DNA from: Trissonchulus latispiculum
Taxonomy: Eukaryota; Nematoda; Enoplea; Enoplida; Ironidae
Length of the DNA stretch: 64,000 nt
Reading direction: 5' to 3'
Assembly (NCBI GenBank): GCA_030248195.1
Contig: JASAND010006661.1
Location: forward strand, 1 to 64,000
This document shows, in pieces, positions 34,101-45,328 of this stretch. The position numbers and the translations under genes are program-made. The notes under the pieces are model-generated. The model worked only from the letters and a program-made list of their open reading frames with translations. It ran no database searches and was not told the DNA's origin. The first letter of the stretch is position 1; each line of letters opens with the position of its first letter.

Positions 34101-37100
34101 AGCTTATTCTTTCTGGATGTACATACTTTAGGCGAAACAGAATGGAAGTTTCAAATTAGGGGTGTAGCTCCCTTTTCCACATAATTATTGTAGGAGGAAG
34201 ACCAAAAGTGGGTGTTCTAAAGTGTTCTAAGTTGCAAAAAATACAGTAAAACTAGTATGTTTTCGACTGTTAGCTAAAAAGCTCTCAAAATTTCAGTTTT
34301 AGTGCAAAATAAACGATTTTAGATTTTTCTATTAACTAATTCTAAATTTTAAATGTTTAACCAAAACTCCTCCATTTCTGGCACTTCGACCTTTGCTGTC
34401 GCCCCAAAGTCAGAAAAAAATGTAAATTACTTCTACATGCACGTGTAATTGCTGTGAGAAATTGTGGCTGAAACTGAAAGCCTGCCCTCTTCCCTTCCCT
34501 ACCCATGTTCCCTAGGTCCTGCGTACTCTTAGTGGTTGGTGTAACAAAATTTCAAAATACATAACTCCTGTATGGACCTAGGTAACTATTAGTGTTAATT
34601 TTTTGTTGGAGATGCGCTACTGAGTTACGTTACTTCCTGCTCAACACACTGCGCTGTGTAAGGATTGAGAACACCGTGCATGTGTGTGTATATATGTATG
34701 TATGTGTTAGGGAGTTAATTCTTAGTTTGTCTTTTGTTCTAGTGTTGTGGATGCTCCTCAGGCGTCTACTGGAGCTATTTCTGTAAGGTTTCAGACTGTG
34801 TTTTTCGGGCAGGCTCTTCTTGTCTGGTAGTGCTCAGTTTACGCACATTGCTTCTAATAGTGGCTAGGACGTTTTTCTTCTAGTTACACACAGGTGGGAG
34901 ATGCGTATACGTAAACAAATCCTTGTAGAACTTAATGTATTAATATACAAATCTATTTACCTACCTGCCTAATGTTACCTCTATTGTACGCGACTCCGTA
35001 TTTCAGTTGCTGACTCTTGCTTTGTGTTATTTCAACAAGCCTTTTACTTATATATCGTCATCAACAAGCCTTTTACTTATATATCGTCATCAACAAGCCT
35101 TTTACTTATATATCGTCATCAACAAGCCTTTTACTTATATATCGTCAGCAACAAGCCTTTTGCTTATATATCGTCATCTCTTCCCGATTGATCACCAATG
35201 TTTCTTTAGACTACTGACCACGTGACCGTTTCGAGTGTTCCCGCAACAGCGTCTACGTCGACTGTAGTACCTGGTAAGCCTCCTTTCATGGATTTATAAA
35301 TTATGTTGAGTGCTCAAAATAACCTATCTAGATGGGGGGGACGCGTAGCGTTCACTACTAGTGCTGTTCACCGGCCCAATGTTTCGTGGGCCGGCCGGCC
35401 CCATTTCCCCATTTCCGAATTAGGCGATTTTAGCGAAAAAACTGTGAAATTCCGCACTTTTTTTGAAAATTCCGGAACTTTTTCGGAGCTCTGCGTAAAG
35501 TTCCGCAACAATTTTTGATCTTCAGTGGAAATTTTCAGTTGTGTCAGATGAAAATTAACCGTATTTCAGATACTTATTGAAGAAAAATTTCAAAAAATTT
35601 TCGCGCCTTAGGCGCCTATCACTCTTAGCCGAGTTAGAATGCCTGCCGACAGTTTATACATTGTAGTTCTTTTAGCAAAATTTCCTAAAGCAGTCTGAAA
35701 AGCACATAGGTACTTTAGATCCTGGTAAATTTATAGAAAAGATACATAAGAGTTTTATTTCGTGTCCTGCATAAAGTAGATTGCGTATTGTAAATAAAAT
35801 CTTCAGTTTAAATAATAGAGATGCTAAAGCTTTGTATTTGCATGTACTAAATAGAGACACTGCACATGCTGGTGAAATTGTTAAAGATCTACTTCGATAC
35901 AAATTAGATAAAGTTGTAAACGTTCAGAATATTGGTAAAAAGTAAAATCAAAACTTTTTATAAAATATTCCAGTAAATTATTCAGCAAAATCAATTTTGC
36001 AATAATTTTTGCAAACAATAAAGTTCAAAGTTTTTGGCCTCCAGGCGTAGATATAAACAAATGTTTTCCTAAAGTAATTTATACTTACGACAAACCTTTT
36101 TCTTAGTCAAGTGTTCAACTACAAACAATTTGCTAGTATAGTTAATTTGGATGATGATTTTTCAGGTAATTGTGACTGTGCTAATTCAAAGTTCAAAGAC
36201 AATTTTCACGGACATGTGGTTACGGGAGATTTAAATATAATCTCAGATACTAATTTACGAAAACTTTTTGAAAAGGGAACAAAATATCGCTTACCGTTTA
36301 AAGGTAATTCCACGGAATTAGTTAAAGAAGTAGAATCTGCCGTTTCCAAATATCTGCAGAAAAATAAGTACAAGGATAAAGATATATTCTATCCGTGGAT
36401 ACAATCAGTGGTCGGCGAAGTAGTACAGGAATTAGAAAATGACAACAACTTTTGTTTTGTAGAAGAAAAGCCTTTCAACTATCAAGAACTGGAAAGGTTA
36501 AAAAGACATTTCGTAATTACATCGGTTGACAAGGCGTCACAAAATTATGCTTTCATTTGTAAATCCTTGTACATAAAAATTTTAATTAATGAACTTGGTT
36601 TAAATAATGGTAATGGTAACGACACTTATGAAGTTTCTGGTGAAAATAAGGAAACTATAATCAACAAGTTGTTGCAAAAATGTAACGATTTCGGTCATAA
36701 CATCGACTTTTCAGACGAAAAATTGCCGTTCACTTCTGCCAAAATTTCATAAAAATCCTATAAAGTTTCGTACAATTGTTTCTAGTAGAGATGCTGTAAC
36801 CAATAGCTTAGCTAAAGATATTGGTTAATCTTTAAAGACAATTTTAAAAAGAATGAAGTCATACAGCAACACAATTGCTAGATGCAATGGAGGTTGTAAT
36901 CCTTTTTGGATAATTGATAGCAGCAAACCTATAATTAATTGTTTGCGACAAATTTCTATGCAAAATCAGTTTATACTTTCGATTTTTCTCAGTTATATAC
37001 AAATTTACGTCACGATAAAATTATCGAGGCAATAAATGCAATAGCTAAAATTGCTTTTGGACACAACCAAGGAAACTTAAATTTTGGTTTCAAATCCGCT

Positions 37101-40100
37101 TATTTCAGTGAAAACACATCTAAGAGATACGTAGACTATGAAACCTTTGTGAAATGTGTAAATAGTTGGTAGATAATGCATATTTTGTGTAGGTGGTAAA
37201 GTGTTTAGACAAAAAGGTATCCCGAAGGGTACTAGTTGTGGTCCTTTCTTGGCAAATCTTTTATTGTTTTACTACGAATTCAAATTTATTAAACTTCTGA
37301 CTAATCGAAACGATTATAAAACGCTTGACTACTTAAATATGTTTTTCGATATATTGACGATATAACGGTTATAAAGACGGCGGAATTTTTCTACAACTTT
37401 GGAAACTCATTTACCCATCGGATCTAGAGCTGAACGTAGTAATTGAACATTTTTCACTAGCAGACGATCTAGATATAAAAATTAACATACGTAGATAATG
37501 GAAAATTTATAACTTCGGTTTTTGATAAAAGAAGATTTTTCTCGTTTAATGCAGTAGTTTGCCAGAAATAGAAAGCAATATTTCCAAATTCTGCTGTTAC
37601 AACGTTTTTGCTAATGAAATTATTAGAATCTCAAATTTGTGTAGTAATTCTGACGATTTTTTAAAAATTTCAACAGAATTATATCGAAAGCTTATACAGA
37701 AGAAATATAAAGTTCGTAGTTTGAAACGCTACTTTTTGAAGCCATGTAAACACAAAAATTTTAATAATCTTTTAGACATTTCACCATTAAATTCTTGGAT
37801 ACATATTTCTAAATAGACGTTTTGTTTACGTTATATGTTGTCACAGTTCTTGTATCATGTTTATATATATGTCAATTAATTTTCACTAATTTGAGGCGAC
37901 CGGCGGCGAAACTAATTTTAGCATATTTTGGGGGGAATTTGTAAAAGTAATTAAAAAACTGAATTCCACACTCCTCCACTGATGAGCCGCGGGTGTGAGA
38001 ATTGAGTCTGGTAGAGGTCGCATGCACTACTAACATAGGAATTTTGATGTTTTTCACGTCTGCAAATGGATAGTTTATGAATTAGCACGAGAGTATATTT
38101 ATGTATTTCTTTAATTCCTGGTCGGACTTCTATTTTGTGTTAACTTCATTCCAGACATAAATTCCGGAAAAAGAAAATAAAAAATTGGTACGAAACTTAA
38201 CTTGTTCCTATAATAGGTACATATGCACATACTAACCATACGCATCTAGTGTTCTGTGAAGTTGTATATGCATTCGGTGTACAGAGTCGCGGATGTATAA
38301 ACTTACTTACTTAACCAGTTTAGACAATTTGCACGGTAGAATAACCCAAAACCTTTGCCAGAATCGCTCGGAAAAATACATTTTCAAGCTCGAATTTTCA
38401 AGAAATCTCTAGCTTTTGCCCAGACTCCTGTTTCCTTTTTCAGTCATGTTCTCTGATCTTTGTGTCGTGCTGAAATATGATTGATCTGTTCATTATATTT
38501 TCTCTTCTTTGTTTCGGAAGTCTTCCTGTCTACTTTTGCTTTTAAAATTTTGTACTTGTTGTTGCCAAACCATAATTTCAAACAATTGCCACAATTACTG
38601 CGTAAAAGTTCGCAAAAACTTCTACGAAAAAACAGTCCGAAATACAATCAAAACTATATAATATACTCTTGATAATATTAAGATACTCAGGGCAGGTGAT
38701 AACCAGTTTAAGGCGATAGGCTGCAAAAACCGTCACTGGCCGACAGGCCTGTTCTCGGCCGGCGGCCACCGACCGACCGGCCCACTGTTGACCTGGGCCG
38801 GCCGCCGGCCAGCCCATCTAGACACGGCCGGTGCACAATACTAAGGCTACCTTTGACAAACATTGAGCATACCTATGAATCAGCTAATTAAAGCTTCGTA
38901 CATCCAGCGACGATGGGTAATGAGCAACTAGGTACCTCCCCTGTGTAAAATTATTATTTTGAAGTGTAAATTAGGAAAAACTGTTAGTGTACATTTGAAC
39001 CTCACATTTCACTGAGTATGGTCAGGGTACTGACCGGCAATTGTTGCAGTGGTAAAAGTTTGCAATTGTGTTGGAATGTACGTTACATGTGACGTTTATA
39101 TTTAGCATCAACGTTTCCGATGCCTTCGTCTGAATTTCGAGCTGTTTCTTTTTCGGCTGGTAAGTTGTAATCATTAGGTGATTGTTGTTGTTGTATTGTT
39201 ATAGCGTTACCTTGTATATTGTTGCAGTCTTTAGTTCAATCCAGACTTTCAGCTTAGATATTAGCATTTAAGTAAGATTATGATGATTTATACTATATTA
39301 TTTAATTATATTATTATTATTTATATTATATTATATTATTATTATTATGTGTTTGCTTTCATGTTTTAGCCAATCTGGTAACAGTGATCTCCAATTCTCA
39401 GGTCTCCTCATCTGTCATGTCCACCACATCTTCATCTCAACAGTTGTTGGATCATGGACGACCTTTTGATGCTCCGATTGTGGCCCCACCTCCGGAAGGA
39501 GAAATGCCCTACTCTAGTGCTACTGATCAGTTGCCTGTAATAGTGAATTCGCTATTTTTTGCGTACGGGTTTTTGTGGTGTCGGTGAAATGAGAGCCCTT
39601 TAATGGGATGGTTGACTCGTGAGGCCAACGTTTGCTGCTCCAAGTTTTTAGCTTCTCAGGGAGAATATAAGCTGGGTAGATTCGCACTTAGTGAGCACTG
39701 AGCAGTAACTTTCAGTTACTAACTTGTTTAATACTTGCGTACAGTAGCACATTATGTGCGATGGCATCTATACGTGAAAAAGCAAGGGGCATTTTCGAAA
39801 AGGTACTCAAACGATTGTAAGTATCTTGCCTCTAGGCGAGATAAAAAGTTACAGTTTTAGTTTCGAAGAACTTAATTCTTAGCCTTATATATAACTGTTA
39901 GCTGATAAAGTGCTTTCGTATTTTCTTTGTTAAGCCCGGTTCATACTTGTCTCTGAGTCTCTGTCTTTATGTCTCTGTCTCTATACGGTTCATACCTGTC
40001 TCTGTCTTTTTGTCCTTTTGTCTCTAAGCTGTCCTTAAGTGTCTCTAAGCGAAGTTGAACAATGCTCAACTTTTCTGCCTGTCCTTAAGAGACAGCCAAT

Positions 40101-42550
40101 CAGAACATAGAATAATATCACGTGAGCAGTCAGTTAAGTTAGATATATTGTTAAGTGTTAAGTGGCAATTTCATTTCTTACATTTTAAGGTAACTGCACT
40201 TGTATCAAATTTTAAAGTCAGTTTTCATCATATTGTAAACGGAGCAGCAATATTAAGAAGATATTATACAATTTGAAAAGGTTTTAGTTCGGTTTTGATT
40301 AAATCCAGTGACCAATGGAATTTGAATTAGTTGTCACATGACCGAGTCTCTATCCTTTTGTCCTTTTAAGTATAAACGTCTTGTCTCTATCAGCTTAGAG
40401 ACAAAAGAACAGAGGCATAGAGACAAGGACATAAAGACAGAGACTCAGAGACAAGTATGAACCGGGCTTTACGTAATATTTATCCAGTACGTAACGAACG
40501 TTCATTGTCTAGCTCTCTGTTTTCTGAAATTTTACATCAGCAATCTTTCTTAATTTCTTATGCATTTGTTTATAGGAATAATAAAATGAAGCTAGCTCAG
40601 TCAAATTAGTGTGCAAGATGTGTTTGACACTGTAAATCCGACTTTAAAATAAGTTTCATTTAGCTTCTTAAAGAAGCTAACCCAGATCGTCGGATCGGAT
40701 CGGATCGACAAATAATTTTACTGGATTGGATCGGTTAAATTTTTTACTGCCGATCCGATCCGATCCACATCACTACTCAGGACCCCAAAAAATAGCTATT
40801 TTAAGCATTTTTTGAAGAAATATTCGCCTCCCTTCCCCAGAATCTGTGCCCCTCCAGACGTGGGAGGTCCCCTCAGCCTTCCCCCCCCTACAGAAATTTT
40901 TGTCTAGGACAAAGCCAGCTGTCAGAGTGCTGTCAGCTGGCTTATCTTTAGACAAATTTTCGTAGTGCGGTGTCTTGGAGGATCTGCTTGCCGTCTAATT
41001 GGAATTCGTGGGTTTAGTCAAAGAGGGATCAATTGAAATTGTCAAAAGAGGAATTTTAGGGTAAAAAATTAGTGAGGTTTGGTAATTAATTTGGGACTAT
41101 GAATAAGTCGGGATTTGTAAGGAGCTTTTTTATGGGAGGGAGGCCTCTGCTGTCCCAGAAACAAAAAGCCAGAGTCATTGAAAACGTTGGGTTTGAATTT
41201 GCGATTACAAACACACTGTTTTATTTGCAGTCCGTAATTGCGTTTTGCCTGTAAAACAGCTGTCTTTGTTAGAGCAAACGACTGGTTTTGAACACACTTG
41301 TGTTCATTTGAATCAGCGCTTTTTAATGTTCTAGGAAGACGAGAATAATGGTTTTGCCGCCGCTGAGTCGAACGCGTTTGAGAATGAACCAAATTCGATG
41401 CTGGTAGATCCTTCCAGTGATTCCACTGGTGATAACACTGGGGATATGTTCGGCAAGGGAATGTTCAACAGTAAGGCTGTGTCGTTTACTCTGTATATTA
41501 ATTTGTGTCCAGTCCAGCTCACTATTTTAGAAATCTTTTTCCGATGATGGGGCTTGCCCTTGCCGAATTGCCTTTGTGCTCGAAGAGTGATGGTAGTTTC
41601 GGGTGGGGCACTGTAGTGTTTTTCTTTGTTTTCAATGTTTTCAGCTTACTTTCGGTGAGAAAGCGCAACGACTTCCCAAAGGGTCTATGATTCTGGTATC
41701 TTTTGTGTAGTGCTTTTGTGGTGATTTTTAAGATGTTATAACTTTCACAATTTTGCGAGTTGGAAAGAGCTTTAAAGAGCCTAAGGCCAAAAACCAAAAC
41801 TTTCTTATTTTTTCGCCTAAAAATACGGTACTGGTCCCAGAATGTTAAAGAGCACGAAAATAGGTTATTTCGTAAATTTTACCTATTTACGTAAGGGATT
41901 ACGCCATATGAATCAAAAATACCCAAAAGGAAAACATTGGCAAGGGGTATTTTATGCTTGAATGGCGCCGCTCCCCGCTCAGAATCTGACCTGCGTCTTT
42001 CTTTTGTAACTTTTTTTGTAACCAGACGTTACCATCACCAACAGTCTGTGAGGCCCAGGAGTACGCTTTTACAACTTCTAACAATGTTGTGAGTGGCTTG
42101 GTCGATTTGTTTTGGGACAGACCCGAATTCTTTGCCATTAAAACTTTGTTCGTGAATCTTTCAAAATTAAAGTTTTCTAGCTTTTCTATATACTTATTGA
42201 AGTAAAGATAACAATACTATACTGTGTATGTTTGTAGCCATGTATTTCTGCGTTTTGTAGGCCCACCAGAAGAGGGCAACGTAATGGGCGGTGTTGGTGG
42301 GGATTTGTTCGGGGCTGGGGCTCAGAACGAGGAGTCTTCAAATGGTGCTGATGGCGGTGGTTTTATGGATATGTTTGGAGGAGGAGGGGGAGGGAATGAA
42401 AGTAGCGATCAGGGAATGGGTGGGGATGAGAGCGGCAGTGGTGCGTTCGGTGGGATGTTTGGTGGATTTGGCGGCGCCCAGTCTCCCCCTGCCGGTGACA
42501 ATTCAAACGCCGATGGTGATTCTGGATTTGGATTCCCGTTTGGATTTTAA
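28186..42550 (+). CDS. Coiled-coil protein with Ser/Thr-rich middle and Gly/Asp/Phe-rich tail (unrecognised)
   Basis: I do not recognise the family. Exons read by eye: 28186-28246 (ATG), 28822-28878, 29165-29291, 29436-29529, about 29754-29940, 32872-32989, 33769-33887, 34743-34782, 35210-35273, 39106-39159, 39370-39536, 41335-41470, 42261-42550 (TAA). All junctions agree in phase from 32872 on, and from exon 1 to 29436. The 29529/29754 junction needs the third of three tandem AGs, and the 29940 to 32872 step does not fit in phase, so a short exon is probably missing there. The protein starts MSASWKVSDELELDRRCHQL. It has about 230 residues of charged heptad-type coiled coil (through KKKLTSHEEEQRIQKEKFE), then a low-complexity Ser/Thr/Pro/Val stretch, and ends in an acidic glycine-rich tail with DMFGG, GMFGGFGG and FGFPFGF motifs. 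Such a plan suggests a scaffold or condensate-type protein, but this is inference. Confidence 0.82.
28260..28550. repeat. Tract-rich repeat fragment in intron 1 of the coiled-coil gene
   Basis: Shares ATTTTACACGTAGAAA, TGCCAGGATTTAAGCTAAAA and AAATTTTTGAAAATTTGCC blocks with 23820-24060. It is a fragment of the G/C-tract foldback family. Confidence 0.6.
29992..30017. repeat. Perfect 11-bp-stem hairpin at the edge of an intronic repeat
   Basis: ATAGGGGTCGC, loop GGCA, GCGACCCCTAT. A diverged copy of the following bases recurs at about 31958-32010, so this is likely an end of the repeat block that holds the satellite arrays. Confidence 0.6.
30641..31060. repeat. Tandem repeat, 163-bp unit, about 2.6 copies
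   Basis: Units start at 30641, 30804 and 30967 (marker GTTTTCTGG) and share CCACTTTGCTGTCGGGAGGG and ACACCATATAGGACTG. Reading frames across it are satellite artefacts. Confidence 0.85.
31075..31610. repeat. Tandem repeat, 147-bp unit, about 3.5 copies
   Basis: The marker CTTAGGCGATTTTGGG recurs at 31214, 31361 and 31508, giving a 147-bp period. Each unit carries GTGGGGTGGGGTGGGG, a run of G-tracts that could form a G-quadruplex. It follows directly on the 163-bp array. Confidence 0.85.
31611..32870. other. Intron sequence of the coiled-coil gene; possible missing exon
   Basis: Mostly unassigned. Two short segments have splice-like borders (about 32413-32460 before GTTAGT, and 32585-32626 between CAG and GTTTCC), but neither gives a convincing coiled-coil reading frame. 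The phase gap between exons 29940 and 32872 suggests that a small exon hides in this intron. Confidence 0.35.
33148..33420. repeat. G-tract repeat in an intron of the coiled-coil gene
   Basis: The ends GGGACCCCTCTTCGATGGGGG and CATTTCATGGGGGGG enclose a G-tract-rich piece similar in character to 21485-24120. There is no coding signal. Confidence 0.5.
35032..35176. repeat. Minisatellite, 29-bp unit, five copies
   Basis: The unit TCAACAAGCCTTTTACTTAT plus ATATCGTCA repeats five times with one or two changes in the last unit. It lies just 5' of exon 35210-35273, ending about 33 bp before it. The apparent frame across it is a repeat artefact. Confidence 0.9.
35353..38852. mobile_element. Possible hAT-like element interrupted by a Penelope-like element
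   Basis: Left end TAGTGCTGTTCACCGGCCC (35353) and right end, read on the - strand, TAGTATTGTGCACCGGCC (38852) are inverted matches. Both are followed inwards by GGCCGGCC-rich sequence, as in other hAT-like MITEs here. No 8-bp duplication flanks them, so these could also be two separate elements. Confidence 0.45.
35790..37816 (+). pseudogene. Penelope-like reverse transcriptase, degenerate
   Basis: Pieces in shifting + frames follow the Penelope-like/Neptune type of reverse transcriptase: GDLNIISDTNLRKLFEKGTK (about 36217), VITSVDKASQNYAFICKSLY, FDFSQLYTNLRHDKI (about 36980), GIPKGTSCGPFLANLLLFYY (about 37220), FRYIDDITVI (about 37340) with the catalytic DD, and a C-terminal RSLKRYF region. 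There are at least four frame breaks, and no GIY-YIG endonuclease could be seen. It lies in the intron between exons 35210-35273 and 39106-39159 of the coiled-coil gene, in the same direction. Confidence 0.8.
39296..39349. repeat. (TTA/ATT)n microsatellite
   Basis: Imperfect ATT repeat just upstream of exon 39370-39536. Confidence 0.8.
39933..40468. mobile_element. 536-bp MITE with TTA duplication (Harbinger-like)
   Basis: The ends AGCCCGGTTCATACTTGTCT / AGACAAGTATGAACCGGGCT are exact inverted repeats, continued by GTCTCTGTCTTTATGTC-type repeats. TTA flanks both ends (39930-39932, 40469-40471). The 3-bp duplication and end sequence fit PIF/Harbinger MITEs. It lies in the intron between exons 39370-39536 and 41335-41470. 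Confidence 0.85.
40683..40775. repeat. Inverted (GGATC)n repeat
   Basis: GTCGGATCGGATCGGATCG and, about 50 bp on, GCCGATCCGATCCGATCC form an inverted pair followed by ATCACTACTC. It resembles the end of an hAT-like MITE of the type at 49880. Confidence 0.5.
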
Positions 42551-43243
42551 CCTTTCTTTATTTCTTGTTTCTTTGTTTTTGTTTTATCTTGTTTTGTTTG
42601 TAGTATTTGCCAATGTTTGTTCATTTGTTTGTTTGTTTTACTCATTTCGTTCTCTGTTTTATGAATTTGGCTGTTTTGAGTTTTTGGTTTTTAAGCCGGT
42701 GGTTGTATTATAGTTGTTTTGGCCCCATTGTTGTTACAGTTCACGAGCTGTCTTTAATACAATGTGTCGCTAAATGTATTTCCTGTTACTGAGGGAAGTA
42801 TCAGCAATTCGTTTTGCCCAAAAGTTGCCAAAATGGTGAAAAGATAATTTGCTCCCATAATCAAGCAGTCAAAATCTTCTCAGCATTGAGATTTTATTAC
42901 AAGCTGGAATTAGGTGATAATTTACGTTGCCTGTTTTTGAAGGACAATGCTAATTGCTCGTTTTCTCTTAGCATCCTATATATAGTTTCAACGACTATGT
43001 GGAGAGTAAAACAGTTAGAGGAGAACACGTCTAAATTTTGGGCTTTTCATTCCATTCCGTCGCTTGTCTATTTGGTGTTGTGATGCTGTAAGAGATATAA
43101 TGAAATGAATTTTAATTTATTGAGAAAATTCAAAAAATTTGTTTTATTTTTACATTTATTTCAAAATAACTAACATTAAACAATAGCAGAAAGAGGTAAA
43201 GAAAGAGAGGTAAGGTAGTAGTAGATTGGTGGTAAAGGAGGAG
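42551..43243. other. 3' untranslated/intergenic stretch between coiled-coil gene and recombinase ORF
   Basis: T-rich (TTTGTTTG-type) sequence follows the TAA of the coiled-coil gene. No further gene was seen. The convergent recombinase ORF stops at 43244. Confidence 0.5.
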
Positions 43244-44198
43244 TCATGTAACAGAAGCAGAAGCGGCAATTAACTGAGTGTCTGATGCGTGTAGATAGTG
43301 CCGAGTAACTGTTTCGGGCCGAGTCCAACGACCATACTGCATGATGACGTGAAGAGGATGGCCTGCGTCCGCAGCGGCAGTGGCGGCACCCTTGCGAAAA
43401 GAGTGGAAAGAGATATGAGGATCTAAGTGGAGGGTTTGAAGCAAATTACGGAGTGCTGATCGGGCTGAGTTATAGGTCATAGGTAAAGCAGTAAGAAAAG
43501 AGCCACGCATGCTGGGAAAAACATAGCAGGTAAGGGCTAACGACGCTAACGGTAAGAGGGTGCGGTATCGTTGATATAGCGGAGCGGGAGACGTGGGAAG
43601 GTTACCCCGGGGCACTTTGACGACGGTTTGGTGAAATTGCTTCGTTTTTGAAGTAACAAGGGTCACTTCGAGGACGGAATCGGCGATACGTATATGCTGA
43701 TGCTGCAAAGTCAAGAGTTCGCTAATGCGAAAAGCGCCAGCGAAAAGCAGGGATAGGAGGAATGCGAAACGAAGAGACGTTAACGAGCCATCGGCGGATA
43801 AGTAATCAAGCATGAGATGTAGCTGTGGTTTAGAGACAATGGATGTACGAGGCAGGGATGGTTTCGCTGAACGTTTGCAAGCCTCCAATGCCAATTTGGT
43901 TAAAGGATTGCCCGTTGGAGAGGATAGATGTGTGATGTGGTGGGCCCAGCTAATGGCGCTCCAGGCAGTAGTCCTAGTAGAAAGAGAATGGGAGGTGTGA
44001 CTCAGGTATTGAAAATAGAGGATGGCAGTTAGAGGGGAACAAGGGAGCCACTCGAGACTACGAGAGCAAGCCCATTGGGAGAATTTGCGCAGAGCAGAAA
44101 GATACTGAGAGGTAGTAGAGCTGGCCTTGGCTTGAAGCAGGAAAGGAAATACAGAACGCGGCACGGATGAGGAGAAAGAGGAAGTGAAGACATCAGTC
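43244..44198 (-). CDS. Tyrosine recombinase (Crypton/DIRS-type or domesticated), complete catalytic set
   Basis: A single uninterrupted reading frame of about 320 codons. Residues of about 30-110 form a SAM-like DNA-binding core domain (TSQYLSALRKFSQWACSRSL). The catalytic domain has Arg in AFRISELL (about R163), Lys in TSKTK (about K190), HSFRKGAAT (H271, R274), YGRW (W297) and the nucleophile in RHYLHAS (Y307), i.e. all six residues. There is no in-frame ATG before about residue 135. Instead the frame opens at a polypyrimidine tract plus TTGCAG (about 44199-44260), a textbook 3' splice site, so an upstream exon on the - strand is likely. No RT, RNase H or split repeats flank it, so it is not a whole DIRS element. 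It could be a Crypton remnant or a host recombinase gene. Confidence 0.85.
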
Positions 44199-44260
44199 AG
44201 TTCTGCAACAGACAAAAAAGGAAGAAAGTAGAGAAAAATAGAAGAAAAAAACGGGGAGGG
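44199..44260 (-). promoter_or_regulatory. Likely 3' splice site upstream of the recombinase ORF
   Basis: On the - strand, about 55 bases made almost only of C and T lead into TTTTTTGTCTGTTGCAG, followed at once by the recombinase frame. This is a strong acceptor context, and it explains the missing start codon. Confidence 0.6.
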
Positions 44261-45029
44261 AAGGGGGGAGTTGCGGCTATTCCAGAGAGGTTAAAGCTGA
44301 GCGAAATGGGACCGGAAAAATAATGAACCACCAGTCTAAGGCTACCAAGTGCGAGATGGTAGAGTGACACGGACTTAAATAGTGAGATAAGGAATATGCA
44401 AATTTGGAACAGAAGTTATATTATGCATGTTATGTTTAGCTTGCTAGCGATATAAAGTATAATACTGCAATATTTGAAAATGTCGGTTTTTCCTGTTCTT
44501 TTCGCAAAGTACACAGTGACCGCCACACCTTTGTTGTATTAGTCTCATTGTGCCTTTCTGTTGGTTTATTCGTTTTATTGTTTTGTTTTTGTTAAAATAA
44601 ATTTGTGTAATTTCTAGGTGAAAATTCGGGTGCATACTCGTAAGGTTGTGCCGTTAGGTGAGTGCCCCGGTCTAGGTCGGACCAGAGTTAAATTGCTCAT
44701 CCATGATCCGGGCACGGTCCGGTGTGTTAACCCTTTTCATCCTGAATTATCGCAACATCAATTAAGGAATTATTGCGATTATTTTTGCCAGCCTACAGGA
44801 CATCGACATTGGTAATCTGCAATCCCTTCGATTGAATCGATTGAATCACCTGAGCTCGTCCTGCGATTAGTTGTTCCTGAACAACTGCAGGCTTCGCATA
44901 ATCTACAAGGTTTAAGCTAGCAAATTCGAAACAGGATATAGCAATGGCAGAAAAACAAAGCATTCACGGCAAATAAAAACAGGCAAAAGGTACTCTGATA
45001 ACAGCTTTTCATGAAACATTGAAACAATT
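44216..45029. other. Intergenic; one short unexplained open frame
   Basis: A 65-codon + frame at 44618-44815 follows a TTTCTAG acceptor-like site and has regularly placed Cys/His (CVNPFHPE, YCDYFC). I find no family for it and no partner exon. The rest shows nothing recognisable. Confidence 0.3.
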
Positions 45030-45328
45030 GCGTGTTGGGAGTTGGCCGGATTTTTCGTTGCCAATTGGCTTGGCCAGAGTTTGGTACGTTGGCCGCCAAC
45101 AGCTAACGGCCAATTGGCCGTTCGTTAACCGGTCAACGTGCAGTTTTCGAGCCCAGATGGGATTTTTTTCCTGCAAACCCCGAAACATTGCTAAAATTTT
45201 TCTGACTTTATTTTGAATGGATACGGTTGTAGCCAATTGTCCTGCAAATTTTCGGATGACGGCCGACCGCCAACGCGTTCCTCGAGTGTTGGTTGGCCGT
45301 TGGTCGAAATGGCAAACATCCAGCACTA
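45030..45328. mobile_element. hAT-like MITE, about 300 bp
   Basis: Left GCGTGTTGGGAGTTGGCC and right (on - strand) TAGTGCTGGATGTTTGCC ends are imperfect inverted repeats with hAT-like TGTTGG character. The interior is built of TTGGCCAAC-type inverted words. No clean 8-bp duplication was found. Confidence 0.5.

Noticed and set aside
35007..35225. Peptide repeats resembling a CRISPR or repeat protein
   Set aside because: A 29-bp head-to-tail minisatellite without spacers, in an intron of a eukaryotic gene.
44423..44560. Extension of the recombinase ORF into an RT or RNase H domain (complete DIRS element)
   Set aside because: No RT, RNase H or methyltransferase motif in any frame for several kilobases on either side.
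44618..44815. 65-codon Cys/His-containing frame as a zinc-finger gene
   Set aside because: Single short frame without ATG, partner exon or recognisable spacing; noted only as unexplained.
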